Source of the DNA: Magnetococcales bacterium
GTDB lineage: Bacteria; Pseudomonadota; Magnetococcia; Magnetococcales; UBA8363
Assembly: GCA_002753515.1 (NCBI GenBank)
Contig: PEAK01000037.1
Span: forward strand, 1 to 41,894
Length of the DNA stretch: 41,894 nucleotides
Direction of reading: 5' to 3'
A model generated the notes under the pieces. It worked only from the letters and a program-made list of their open reading frames with translations, was not told where the DNA came from and searched no databases. Positions 22,266 to 31,142 of this stretch are shown piece by piece (position 1 is the first letter of the stretch; every line of letters begins with the position of its first letter). The translations under genes and the position numbers were made by a program.

Positions 22266-24179
22266 ATGGCCAAACCGGGAATGAAGGCTGGTCGCCATCC
22301 CCCTTTTTGCCGACAACCCTGGTATGCACCAGCCATTGTCCTGAGCCTGCTGGTTCTGGGGACGTTTGCCTGGGGGATTCACCTCGTTAAAGACCATCGG
22401 GATGAATTGCGTGCCCTGGCTGATCTGGCGCAAACAAATCCATCATTGCAGGTCGCGGCATTGCCGGTGGCGGCGGGTTATGACCCGATGAGTACCTTGG
22501 TGCGGGCCGCCTTGGTCAATGTGGCCGGGGTGATGAGCGTCAAGGGGGAGCCCGATAAATTTGTTTCTGTGGGTTCGGGGGTCTTGGTGGCCTCCAATGG
22601 CCATGTGATCACGGCCAATCATCTGTTGTCGGGGTTGAAGGAGATTTTCGTTCGGGTACAGACCCCGGCTGGCCCCAGGCAATATTCCGGACGATTGGTC
22701 AAGGCGGTGGTGGCACATGATCTGGCCCTGGTCAAAATTGTTTCCAAGGATGTCTTCCCATTCTTGATCCCCGGGGATTCCCGACAATTGGCCCTTGGAA
22801 CGCCAGTCGTGGCGTGGGGTGATCCGGATGGTTCGGCGACCTTGCGCAACATTGGGGCGATTGATGCGGGCCTTTCCAGGGAACCGGTGCGTGTGGGTAC
22901 CGCGGAATTGACCCACTTGCTTCCAACTTCCGCAGTCAATCATTGGGCGATGGTGGGTGGGCCACTGGTGGATGAAAAAGGTCGGCTGTTGGGGATTAAC
23001 CTGTTGATCCAGGCACCGGGCAATCGTTTTCTGGGTTATTCCATCCCCGCCCACGTCATCGTGACCCATTTTCAGGATGTTGTTGATTTTCCAATGAATG
23101 GTATGGTCAATCAACCCCCTGGTGCGGCGGCTCTGCCCCAGGCATTACCCGCTGCCATGGCGGTACAACAACAATCCCCCCCCGTGTTGGAACGACCACC
23201 GCGACAAGCGGACCATTGGTGGAGTCGGGCCAAGGCCATGGTGGAATCGCAGTTGGGTTACCAACTGCCAGCGAATCAGGGGGGGACGGACATTACAGCC
23301 GGCGGGGTCCAGAGTCACGGTGAGACACAACGTATTCTTGGCTATCCCATCCCCACATTCTTAGGTTTATTGTTATTGGGATTTTTTTCAGGCTTGTGTG
23401 GTGGCATGATGACCATGGGTGGGGGGATCATCAAGGTGATCGGCCTGATGTCGGTATTCGGTTATGGCTTGCTGTTGGTGCGCCCGGTGGCCTACTTGAC
23501 CAATATATTTATGTATGGTGCGGCCTCTCTGCGCTATCGGCGTGATAATCTATACCGTTGGGCCGATATTCAACCCATGATCCCCTGGGCTATGGTGGGG
23601 GTGGTGATGGGCTACTTTATCGGCAACGTCCTGAACTCGGGTGTTATTCGCGTCCTTCTGGGACTGTTCGCCTTTTTTCTCGCCGTTAAAATGTTGGTGG
23701 AGATATCGGAATCGCAAAAACGGGAGGGGATTCTCGGTGACTTGCAGCGGGCAATCGGAGCCAAAGAACCAACCGGGTCCTATCCCTCTTCCCTGGTGGG
23801 GCATTCGACATTGGCGCACGGCTTGCTCGGTTTGCCGATGGGGATGATCAGCGGCATCCTGGGCATTACCGGCGGTGTCATCGAAGTGCCGCTGCAACGC
23901 TATATTTTACAGGCTCCCTTGCGTCGTGCCATTGCCAACTCGGCAGTGCTGGTTTTCTTTGCGTCGGTGGTGGGTTCTCTGGTGGCGGTGACCCATGGCG
24001 TGCAGACGGGGGCATTCAACTTTTTGACCCCGGTGGTGCTGGCGCTCATTTTGACCCCGGGGGCCTATGTGGGTGGTTTTGTCGGGGCCTGGCTGACAAC
24101 GGTGGCACCGCTGAATGCGCTGCGTTGGATGTATGCCGTCCTGATGTTTCTGATATCTTTGCGAATGATCCTGTCATGA
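22266..24179 (+). CDS. mamO: MamO, degenerate protease fused to a TauE-like transporter domain
   Basis: Protein of 637 residues from ATG 22266; the frame extends to a TTG at 22212 but that adds an unlikely start. A membrane anchor lies near 19-38. The trypsin-like domain keeps H119 (TANHLL) and D152 (AHDLALVKI), but the nucleophile position of GNSGGP reads AMVGGP with V230, so it cannot act as a serine protease. The second half (about 360-637) has about eight membrane segments of the TauE/SafE family, starting GLCGGMMTMGGGIIKVIG. MamO is needed for magnetite nucleation and for activating MamE. Its stop overlaps the mamP start (ATGA). Confidence 0.95.
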   Translation: MAKPGMKAGRHPPFCRQPWYAPAIVLSLLVLGTFAWGIHLVKDHRDELRALADLAQTNPSLQVAALPVAAGYDPMSTLVRAALVNVAGVMSVKGEPDKFVSVGSGVLVASNGHVITANHLLSGLKEIFVRVQTPAGPRQYSGRLVKAVVAHDLALVKIVSKDVFPFLIPGDSRQLALGTPVVAWGDPDGSATLRNIGAIDAGLSREPVRVGTAELTHLLPTSAVNHWAMVGGPLVDEKGRLLGINLLIQAPGNRFLGYSIPAHVIVTHFQDVVDFPMNGMVNQPPGAAALPQALPAAMAVQQQSPPVLERPPRQADHWWSRAKAMVESQLGYQLPANQGGTDITAGGVQSHGETQRILGYPIPTFLGLLLLGFFSGLCGGMMTMGGGIIKVIGLMSVFGYGLLLVRPVAYLTNIFMYGAASLRYRRDNLYRWADIQPMIPWAMVGVVMGYFIGNVLNSGVIRVLLGLFAFFLAVKMLVEISESQKREGILGDLQRAIGAKEPTGSYPSSLVGHSTLAHGLLGLPMGMISGILGITGGVIEVPLQRYILQAPLRRAIANSAVLVFFASVVGSLVAVTHGVQTGAFNFLTPVVLALILTPGAYVGGFVGAWLTTVAPLNALRWMYAVLMFLISLRMILS

Positions 24180-24952
24180 AAAACGTGGGCCAGGGGGTGG
24201 TAGCCGGAGGTATCTTGGTCGTTCTGGCTATTTTGCTCTATGGGTTGTTCGCCAGTCCCAATTATTCCAGCCTGAAAGGCAGTGGGCCGGGGAAAGGGGG
24301 GGCCCCCGTGGATCCCGGTCAGCCTGTCGCCATGAATGTCGGCCTGATGGCACCCGATGGCATCAGTAATCCCGCACCACCGCAGTCGGTAGCCCCAGTT
24401 TCGGAGTTTATTCCTGCCAAGCCTCTGCTGGCAGAGGCCCATTGGCAGGGGATGGAGGTGATTCCGCTCACCTCGGAGCTTAAGAAAAAGCTGAATCTTC
24501 CGATGAATACCCAAGGTGTACTCATCGACGAAGTCACGTTACAATCGATTCAGGCAGGTTTGTTGGCTGGAGATATCCTGGTGGCGGTCAACAGCCGTCA
24601 GGTGTTGAGTTTGGAAGATGTTTACCGGGAAAGTCGCGGGGTGCAAAATCAGGAGAGCGTGGTGCTGACGGTAACCCGTAGTGGGCAGTGGAAAAATTTC
24701 CAGCTCCTGGCTGCTCCGGGTGAAAATCTTGGTTTTGCGCAGGTGGAAACGGCACCCATGATTTTGCCGGGAGATATCAAGCCCCATCGTTACCGGGGGC
24801 CATGTACCATGTGTCATGCGATTGGGCAGACGGGGCATCTGGTTCCCGATCCGGATGGCATCATTTTGCCCCCCCCTGCCATCAAGGCTGGGGTGCCCAG
24901 GCCACATATGGACCGTGGGCCTTGTTTGGCTTGCCATCGGATCATCCCTTAG
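24176..24952 (+). CDS. mamP: MamP, PDZ and magnetochrome heme protein
   Basis: Protein of 258 residues; ATG 24176 overlaps the mamO stop and implies translational coupling. A membrane anchor lies near 8-24. A PDZ domain (about 85-180) contains GVLIDEVTLQSIQAGLLAGD. Two CxxCH heme motifs lie at 210-214 (CTMCH) and 250-254 (CLACH). MamP is an iron oxidase whose PDZ dimer forms a crucible for Fe(II)/Fe(III) control. It is a standard mamAB gene. Confidence 0.95.
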   Translation: MKNVGQGVVAGGILVVLAILLYGLFASPNYSSLKGSGPGKGGAPVDPGQPVAMNVGLMAPDGISNPAPPQSVAPVSEFIPAKPLLAEAHWQGMEVIPLTSELKKKLNLPMNTQGVLIDEVTLQSIQAGLLAGDILVAVNSRQVLSLEDVYRESRGVQNQESVVLTVTRSGQWKNFQLLAAPGENLGFAQVETAPMILPGDIKPHRYRGPCTMCHAIGQTGHLVPDPDGIILPPPAIKAGVPRPHMDRGPCLACHRIIP

Positions 24953-25061
24953 GGGTGGACACGAAGGTAACGTGGGGCCAGGATGAGAATCGGGTGCGAT
25001 GGGAATGCGACGGCATCGTCAATGGGCGGCAGAGTCGTGCAACGGGAAAAGGATGTGAACT

Positions 25062-25715
25062 ATGAGACGCGATGAGCAGGGCGTGAATCCCATCTCGGAG
25101 GTTGGCTTTTTTTTGCATGCCGCACTCCATGTGGTGAAACGGGCTTTTGTTGCGGCTACCGAAAGTTTTAACAATTTTTTTTCAGTCGATCCAGAATTTC
25201 GGGTGCGCTACTATTTGGAACGGGGCACGGAGTATACCCGGCGTGGACGTTATGATGCGGCGGCTACCATGCTGGAAAAGGTGCTTGAGGAGTGGCCCGG
25301 AGATGAGGATACCTTGTTTCATTTGGGGTTTTGTTATCTGAAAATGAATCGGACCCAGGAAGGCATCGAACTGTTGGAACGGGCGGATGCGTTGGGTCGT
25401 GGTGGTACCCGGGTGCGCTCCATCCTGGGGATGGCCTTCCTGCAAACCAAGGAGTATGCCAAGGCGGTGATCGTGTTGGAAAAAGCCTTGGAAGAGGATG
25501 CCCATAACTTCCATCTGAACTATCGAATGGCCCTGGCATTGGATAACCTGGAAAAATATGAGCGCGCTGTGGAATTTTTCACAAAGGCGGCGGCGATACG
25601 TCCGGATGAGCCCAAGGTTTATCGTTCTTTGGGATTTACCCTGGAACAGTTGGGCCGCCATGAGGAATCGGTAGCGCAATTCAAGAAGGCGGCGAACCTG
25701 GAAGAAGGACGCTAA
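25062..25715 (+). CDS. mamA: MamA, TPR magnetosome scaffold
   Basis: Protein of 217 residues, matching MamA (about 217). About five TPR units run from residue 45 to 215: YYLERGTEYTRRGRYDAAAT, LFHLGFCYLKMNRTQEGIEL, RSILGMAFLQTKEYAKAV, NYRMALALDNLEKYERAVEF and YRSLGFTLEQLGRHEESV. It has no signal peptide and acts on the cytosolic face of the magnetosome. MamA forms a coat and is needed for activation of the vesicles. A MamA-like gene follows directly. Confidence 0.95.
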   Translation: MRRDEQGVNPISEVGFFLHAALHVVKRAFVAATESFNNFFSVDPEFRVRYYLERGTEYTRRGRYDAAATMLEKVLEEWPGDEDTLFHLGFCYLKMNRTQEGIELLERADALGRGGTRVRSILGMAFLQTKEYAKAVIVLEKALEEDAHNFHLNYRMALALDNLEKYERAVEFFTKAAAIRPDEPKVYRSLGFTLEQLGRHEESVAQFKKAANLEEGR

Positions 25716-25749
25716 GCCTTATTAAAGGTGCTGTTTCAATTTTCCCTCC

Positions 25750-28656
25750 TTGACCTGCTTGCATAACGCCGTGTCCGACACTATTGATCCCGTGGATGCG
25801 ACTGACACTTCCAAGTTGGAAGAAAATCTTTGGGCTGCCCGCATGGATCGGATGGATGCCATGATTCAGGGGGCCATGATGAAGCGCCAAGCCATGCTTG
25901 CCCTGGAAACGGCTATCCCTGATGTAAGCCGTGAAAGGATGGGGGAGGCCACCGATAGCGTTTATCGTGCGCTCATGGAAAAGCAGGTGAGTCAGGCTGC
26001 GGGGGATAGGGAGGAGGAGCAGCTTGAAGGGGAGGGTGGAGCGGACGAAGCGGGTGGGTCGAACGAATCGGATTGGGCGGACGCGGAGGGTACGGGGGAA
26101 GAGGATAAGGCGGACAGGGAGGATAGAACGGTTGAAGAGGGTGGAGCGGACGAGGTCATTCTGCAAAACCTAGCAGTTTCACGGACTCCTGATGGTTCTG
26201 GCGCGGTATCGACGAAGAGTGCGAATCGATTGGCGTACACCGCAACGATGCGTGTTCAGGAAAGGTCGGAACCGGCGAACTTGTTGGAGAATGGGGAGGG
26301 GGACAACGAAGAATTGGAGCTGCGATTGCTTCCACGCTCGCATTTGCAATCGGGTGGCAAGGATGAAGATAGCGCACCATCTGTGTTACGGGGTCCGGAT
26401 AGGGGGAGGGGCGAGGCGCTTGAAACACAGAACAGACTGAGTTCGGATGGTGAGGGGGGGGATCAGGAATTCGGGTATGGGGGTGAGGTGGCATTGCCCC
26501 TCAGGAGTCGGGATATTCATGCCGAACCCACGCCTATGGAACTGTTCCAGATCATGTCGCATAAACGGCAGGTGGGCGTAACGCAATCGTTGCAGTCAAG
26601 TCTTGAAATGGGGAACACTTCCGTACGCTGGAACGAGGGTGCGGCACAACGTTTTACTGGTGATGACCCTGTGTTGGAAATGGTGGAAGATATTGTGCCT
26701 GCATCTGCAGGTGGCTTCCCTGGTCTTCCCCATTCGGGGTCCATCGAACAACCGCTCGCGGTCAGGACAATGCCACCTGACCAAAATACCATGGGTCGTT
26801 TGCTCTCCTTGTTCGGGCAATCGCGTCAGCAGGAGACCCGAGTGGCATCTCAAGATGTTCATAATCGAGGGGTGCGGCAGCCGGAAGTTGGACCGGTCGC
26901 GTCTCCAATCCTTGCGGATGACAATATGAGCAGGGCAGTCCCAGTGAGTGAAGGGGGGGCACCTGCCCCTCTGGGGACGGCTGACGAGCCTGCGGATGTA
27001 GAAAAAAACAGATTATCACGCACATTGCATGATTTTCGGAGTCATAGACAGGCGATGATGGTTGCGAGTGCGGTAAAGGCTCCGGGATTGATCCCCGGGT
27101 CGGTGAGTTCCGGGCATACGTTATCCAGGCTTTTGGTTGAGGAGGAAACACTGAATGTTCCGTTTGTTGCAACAGAGGGTGAGGATGCGACAAACGCTGG
27201 TGACTGGAATGATTCACAGGAATTGACGGAAATGCCACCTGGTAGCGCATTGGAGGCAGGAAAGGCCGTTGGCGTTTCTGAATATGCCGTTGCGGTTGGT
27301 TCTCCAGAGGAAATGGCCGGGATTGAAGGATTGGAAGATGCCAAAGCGTTTGGCACTCTGGATGACAATGAGTCCGTCGGCGATTTTGAAGATACCGATA
27401 CAGTTGATTCTCCAGAGGAAATGGCCGGGATTGAAGGATTGGAAGATGCCGAAGCGTTTGGCACTCTGGATGACAATGAGTCCGTCGGCGATTTTGAAGA
27501 AACCGTTGCAGTTGATTCTCTGGAGGAAATGGCTGGGATTGATGTATTGGGTGATGCCGAAGCGTTTGGTACTCTGGAGAGTGGCGCGGCAGATGGCGCT
27601 TTGGAAGAAGTCATTGAGATTGGCGCACGGGATGATGGTGAGGAAAGTGGTGTTTTGGCGGAAATGGAAGGGGTTGGTGTTTGGGAGGATACCGAACTGA
27701 CGGTTGGTATGGAGACCAAGGTTACGCCATCGGTCCCGGACGCCTACCTTCGGCACCATGAAGAAACGGTGTCCGAGCTTATGGCGAACATGACCCTGGA
27801 GGAAGAAAAAGAGTGCGTCCGTGGCGAGGAACCCGACTTGCCCATCCCCGCTGTGACGCGTGGCAGGAGGAGGTTCAGGCAGAAAAAGTTGCCAGAGGGT
27901 TTCTTTACTCAGGATTTTCGGGATTCCCAAGGTGCTGAAGGGGGTGGCCTAGTTGCCGGGGGGTATGGTGTCAAACCGTTGGTTCGGGTTCATAGGTTGG
28001 ATGAATTGCATTTTGCTTGGCGCTCCATGGTGCGTATGTTCGGGAGCTTCTCCGAATCCTTGGTCCGGAAATATTTGGCGTGGACATCCCTGGATGGCAA
28101 AGCTTGGACTGAGTATTACCTGACCCGGGGTCGTAGATCCCTGGCTTTGGGAAGGGTCCATGATGCGGTGTTGTACTTTGGCAGAGCCTTGGAAAAAAAT
28201 GAAGACAATGTGGCCATTTTGGCAGCGTTGGGGCGCTGTCATATCTCTTTGGGATCCTTCGAACAGGCTTTGAATTATTTGGAAAAGGCCAAGGAACGGG
28301 ATCAAGCGGGTGGGGCGTGGCTGGACGCTGACCTGATCGTGGCCTATAGTGGATGCCAGATCTTTGATCAGGCGGAAAGATTGCTGCGACATGGCCTGGA
28401 TGCAGATCGAAGTGCTTCAAATGATCGCTCTGCCTTATGGTTTCAGCTCGCGGAACTCCTGGCGCGTCAGGAGCGCCACGCCGATGCCGTCGAGGCCTAT
28501 CGTGAGGCTGTGGCCCTCAAACCGACACGTCGGGATTATCAGCGGGCGTTGGGGTTCGCTCTGCAAATGGTGGGGCAAAGCAAAGAGGCGGTTGCCCATT
28601 TGAAAATGGCTGAATCTGTGGATGATAGGGAGTTGACCCCTGGAAATTTGGGGTAG
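25750..28656 (+). CDS. Large MamA-like protein with a long acidic N-terminal region
   Basis: Protein of up to 968 residues; the TTG at 25750 is the furthest start, and GTG 25771 or ATG 25843 are possible because no clear ribosome binding site decides. Residues 1 to about 740 are low-complexity, Glu/Asp/Gly-rich and likely disordered, with three 36-residue repeats at about 518-620. Residues 750-965 resemble MamA: a lead-in FAWRSMVRMFGSFSESLV parallels VVKRAFVAATESFNNF of MamA, then EYYLTRGRRSLALGR and further TPR units (AEAYREAVALKP-like). It lies 34 bases after mamA, so it arose probably by duplication with a new extension. An acidic region might bind iron or MamK; this is inference. I know no named mam gene like it. 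Confidence 0.8.
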   Translation: MTCLHNAVSDTIDPVDATDTSKLEENLWAARMDRMDAMIQGAMMKRQAMLALETAIPDVSRERMGEATDSVYRALMEKQVSQAAGDREEEQLEGEGGADEAGGSNESDWADAEGTGEEDKADREDRTVEEGGADEVILQNLAVSRTPDGSGAVSTKSANRLAYTATMRVQERSEPANLLENGEGDNEELELRLLPRSHLQSGGKDEDSAPSVLRGPDRGRGEALETQNRLSSDGEGGDQEFGYGGEVALPLRSRDIHAEPTPMELFQIMSHKRQVGVTQSLQSSLEMGNTSVRWNEGAAQRFTGDDPVLEMVEDIVPASAGGFPGLPHSGSIEQPLAVRTMPPDQNTMGRLLSLFGQSRQQETRVASQDVHNRGVRQPEVGPVASPILADDNMSRAVPVSEGGAPAPLGTADEPADVEKNRLSRTLHDFRSHRQAMMVASAVKAPGLIPGSVSSGHTLSRLLVEEETLNVPFVATEGEDATNAGDWNDSQELTEMPPGSALEAGKAVGVSEYAVAVGSPEEMAGIEGLEDAKAFGTLDDNESVGDFEDTDTVDSPEEMAGIEGLEDAEAFGTLDDNESVGDFEETVAVDSLEEMAGIDVLGDAEAFGTLESGAADGALEEVIEIGARDDGEESGVLAEMEGVGVWEDTELTVGMETKVTPSVPDAYLRHHEETVSELMANMTLEEEKECVRGEEPDLPIPAVTRGRRRFRQKKLPEGFFTQDFRDSQGAEGGGLVAGGYGVKPLVRVHRLDELHFAWRSMVRMFGSFSESLVRKYLAWTSLDGKAWTEYYLTRGRRSLALGRVHDAVLYFGRALEKNEDNVAILAALGRCHISLGSFEQALNYLEKAKERDQAGGAWLDADLIVAYSGCQIFDQAERLLRHGLDADRSASNDRSALWFQLAELLARQERHADAVEAYREAVALKPTRRDYQRALGFALQMVGQSKEAVAHLKMAESVDDRELTPGNLG
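27301..27582 (+). repeat. 108-base tandem coding repeat (about 2.6 copies)
   Basis: The unit starting TCTCCAGAGGAAATGGCC recurs at 27301 and 27409, and as TCTCTGGAGGAAATGGCT at 27517. Copies 1 and 2 are nearly identical and copy 3 is more diverged and incomplete. The unit encodes 36 residues beginning SPEEMAGIEGLEDA and ending near DNESVGDFE. Confidence 0.9.
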
Positions 28657-28695
28657 TCAACGTTTGCTGAGTCCTTTAACGAAGATGATGCGCCA

Positions 28696-29622
28696 GTGGC
28701 CGAACATTCAGACGATCATTTTGAACAGTTGGGCGGGTTAGGTCCAGAGACGAGCAATTCGGAACGTGTGCGCCGGATGAAACGTTTGCTGCGCCAATTG
28801 TACAAGGATGAGTTTTCGGGCAGTCGCCTGCGTTTGCCTCCGTTCAAGGTAAAAGGTTTGGTTGTATTTTTGTCGCTTCTGTCAATAGTTATTTTTGGCG
28901 TGACGACTCTTTATAATTTTAATATATTTATTACATTTGAAGAAAAAATTTTATCGGCCAAGGGGCATATCCAAGACGCTTTGCAGCGGCGGGCCAACCT
29001 GTTCACCAACTTGATCAATCTGACACTGAATCAGGCCGCCTTGGAGCAGGAGGTGTTTCGGCACGTTGCCGATGTGCGGGCGGCCATGGCGGGGCAGGAA
29101 CGGGTGAGGAAAGATGGGGGGGGAGCAGGAGACAAACAGCCGGGGGCGGGTGATTCCAAACCGGGTGAGTCGACCGGGGCGGCAACCAGGGCACAGGGAT
29201 TGGCAGCCGCTCTGTCTGGAATGGAAGGGGGCTCTTCCATGGCGAAACTCATGGCGGTGGTGGAGCAATATCCTGAAATCAAATCATCGACCACCTATCA
29301 GCAACTCATGGATAAATTGGTGGAGATTGAAGACCGTATCATTTCACGTCGGGATGGTTATAACGAGGATGTACGCGTGTACAACACCCTGATCACCTCG
29401 TTTCCCTGGTACATCCTGGCCCATATTACCGGATTTAAACGTTACGAATATTTCACCATGGATTCCATGAATCAGAGCGACAAGCAGGTGTTGTCCAACC
29501 TTTCCTCCATGGTGTTTCAGCGCCTGCTTCCACTGGCTCCAGGTCAAAAACAGGATGCCAGCCGGAAAGAGATCCAACAGGGTGATAGCAAAGCGCCTGC
29601 CAATAAAGAAAGCGTGCCGTGA
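28696..29622 (+). CDS. mamQ: MamQ, LemA-family magnetosome membrane protein
   Basis: Protein of 308 residues starting with GTG 28696. After a cytoplasmic, arginine-rich segment (RVRRMKRLLRQLYKDEF) comes one membrane helix near 56-78, then a LemA-type helical domain with QRRANLFTNLINLTLNQAAL near 96-115. MamQ is required for magnetosome membrane formation. A Gly/Lys/Pro-rich insertion near 135-170 makes it longer than the Magnetospirillum form (about 270). The stop overlaps the mamB start (GTGA). Confidence 0.9.
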   Translation: MAEHSDDHFEQLGGLGPETSNSERVRRMKRLLRQLYKDEFSGSRLRLPPFKVKGLVVFLSLLSIVIFGVTTLYNFNIFITFEEKILSAKGHIQDALQRRANLFTNLINLTLNQAALEQEVFRHVADVRAAMAGQERVRKDGGGAGDKQPGAGDSKPGESTGAATRAQGLAAALSGMEGGSSMAKLMAVVEQYPEIKSSTTYQQLMDKLVEIEDRIISRRDGYNEDVRVYNTLITSFPWYILAHITGFKRYEYFTMDSMNQSDKQVLSNLSSMVFQRLLPLAPGQKQDASRKEIQQGDSKAPANKESVP

Positions 29623-30497
29623 AATATCCCCATTGCCCGGAATGTCGTTATCAGGTGGTGTGGTATGCCATGACATCCAATGTATTCATGGTGTTTTTCA
29701 AGGGGACATTGTCGATCTTAAGTGGATGTTCGGCTTTGATGGCGGATGCCTTGCATTCTTCGGCGGACGTGGTTGCTTCGGGTGTGACCATGGCCAGCAT
29801 GCGTATTTCCGGTAAACCCGCGGATGACCGTCACGTTTATGGCCATGGGAAAATCCAGTTCGTCTCGTCTGCCGTGGTTGGTATTCTGTTGATTGTTGGT
29901 GCCATGTTTATTATCTACGGGGCTGTTCGGTCCATCATTAACCATGAGTACAGCGCTCCCGATGCCATCGCCTTGCTGGGGGCCGGTGTTTCCGTGGTGG
30001 CCAACGAGCTGATGTATCGCTATCAAAGTTGTGTGGGACGGGAGAACAACAGCCCAGCCATTATCGCCAATGCCTGGGACAATCGCTCCGATGCTATTTC
30101 CTCTATTGCGGTGATGATTGGCATAGCTTTGGCGATATTCGGTTTTCCAATTGCCGATCCGCTGGCTGCGGCGGGGGTGGCGTTGGTCATCATCCACATC
30201 GGCGTCGAATTGGTCAAAGATGCCATTGCCGGTCTGATGGATACATCGCCTGAAGTGGAGGAATTGCGTAAAATCTATGATGTGATGCGCGGTGTTGGCG
30301 GTATTTTGGGTGTTTCCTACATGCGGGCGCGTACCGTGGGGGATGCGTTGCATGTTGAGGTGAGTGTCGAGGTTGATGCCTCCCTGTTTGTCTACGAAGG
30401 GGATGTGATCGTCGATGTTTTGAAGGAAAAAATTGTCAATGCCGTGGACCACATCGGTGAAGTGTATGTTTTTTTGACGCCTCTGGAGGTGGTGTGA
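29619..30497 (+). CDS. mamB: MamB, CDF iron transporter and membrane-formation protein
   Basis: Protein of 292 residues, GTG start overlapping the mamQ stop by three bases. N-terminal CPEC, six membrane segments, TM2 motif ADALHSSADVVASG and TM5 motif AWDNRSDAISS are all as in Magnetospirillum MamB; so are RYQSCVGRENNSPAIIAN and GFPIADPLAA. Unlike the third CDF at 4747, it keeps His and both Asp in TM2. MamB is needed both for iron transport and for starting vesicle formation, and depends on MamM for stability. mamS follows 40 bases later. Confidence 0.96.
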   Translation: MKYPHCPECRYQVVWYAMTSNVFMVFFKGTLSILSGCSALMADALHSSADVVASGVTMASMRISGKPADDRHVYGHGKIQFVSSAVVGILLIVGAMFIIYGAVRSIINHEYSAPDAIALLGAGVSVVANELMYRYQSCVGRENNSPAIIANAWDNRSDAISSIAVMIGIALAIFGFPIADPLAAAGVALVIIHIGVELVKDAIAGLMDTSPEVEELRKIYDVMRGVGGILGVSYMRARTVGDALHVEVSVEVDASLFVYEGDVIVDVLKEKIVNAVDHIGEVYVFLTPLEVV

Positions 30498-30537
30498 TGG
30501 CAGCATTTCAGCAAGACAGCTTCCGTGGGAGCTTGGT

Positions 30538-31140
30538 ATGAAATTGGAAGAAGGGTTGGGATTGTTGGCGGCTGTGGTGATGTTTGTCATTATTGCTGCG
30601 GCAATTGCCCCAGAATCATTGTGGAAAGCGGATGGTCGGGATCATAGCTCAAATGCTGGTGTGGCCATTCCCGTTGGGATGCCCACTGCTGTGGCACCGG
30701 GAGGCTTCAGTCAGCAAAACTTGTGGGCAGGTTCCAATCCCAGGGCTATTCCGGTCGCTCAAGCCAAAGGGGGGAAAGCTGTAGCAGATCAACCTGTGCC
30801 ACAGCCAGGGGGTGTTTTTAATTTTGAACGGGCACCCCGTGTGCAGTTTTATGGAAAGGTGCAACAAATCTCTGAAATTCTACAGGATGATGGACAAATT
30901 CATGTCTGGATCCACGACCCCGCTGGCGGCGAGATGCAAATTTCTGTTGCGCCCAACTGGTATTTGAAACTGGTCAATTGTCAGTTGGATCACGATGTTG
31001 TTATCACCGGTAGCGGGTTTCGTTTTGACCGTAAAAACAAAGATGCCCTGGTCTACGCCAAAAAAATTCAGGTCAATGGCCATATTTGCCACCTTCGGAA
31101 CGATGAAGGCTTCGCCCTCTGGTCCAACAAGTTGCGCTAA
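30538..31140 (+). CDS. mamS: MamS, magnetosome protein affecting crystal size
   Basis: Protein of 200 residues. An N-terminal membrane segment lies near residues 6-23 (LGLLAAVVMFVIIAAAIA). A Pro/Gly/Ala linker follows, then a C-terminal beta-rich domain from about residue 95 (FYGKVQQISEILQDDGQIHV). The place between mamB and mamT and the length fit MamS (about 180). Loss of MamS alters crystal size and shape in Magnetospirillum; the biochemical role is unknown. mamT starts two bases after its stop. Confidence 0.85.
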   Translation: MKLEEGLGLLAAVVMFVIIAAAIAPESLWKADGRDHSSNAGVAIPVGMPTAVAPGGFSQQNLWAGSNPRAIPVAQAKGGKAVADQPVPQPGGVFNFERAPRVQFYGKVQQISEILQDDGQIHVWIHDPAGGEMQISVAPNWYLKLVNCQLDHDVVITGSGFRFDRKNKDALVYAKKIQVNGHICHLRNDEGFALWSNKLR

Positions 31141-31142
31141 CG

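Noticed and set aside
27042-27719. Long serine-rich frame on the minus strand opposite the acidic MamA-like gene
   Set aside because: It is the shadow of the acidic coding sequence; the plus frame has TPR homology and is continuous.
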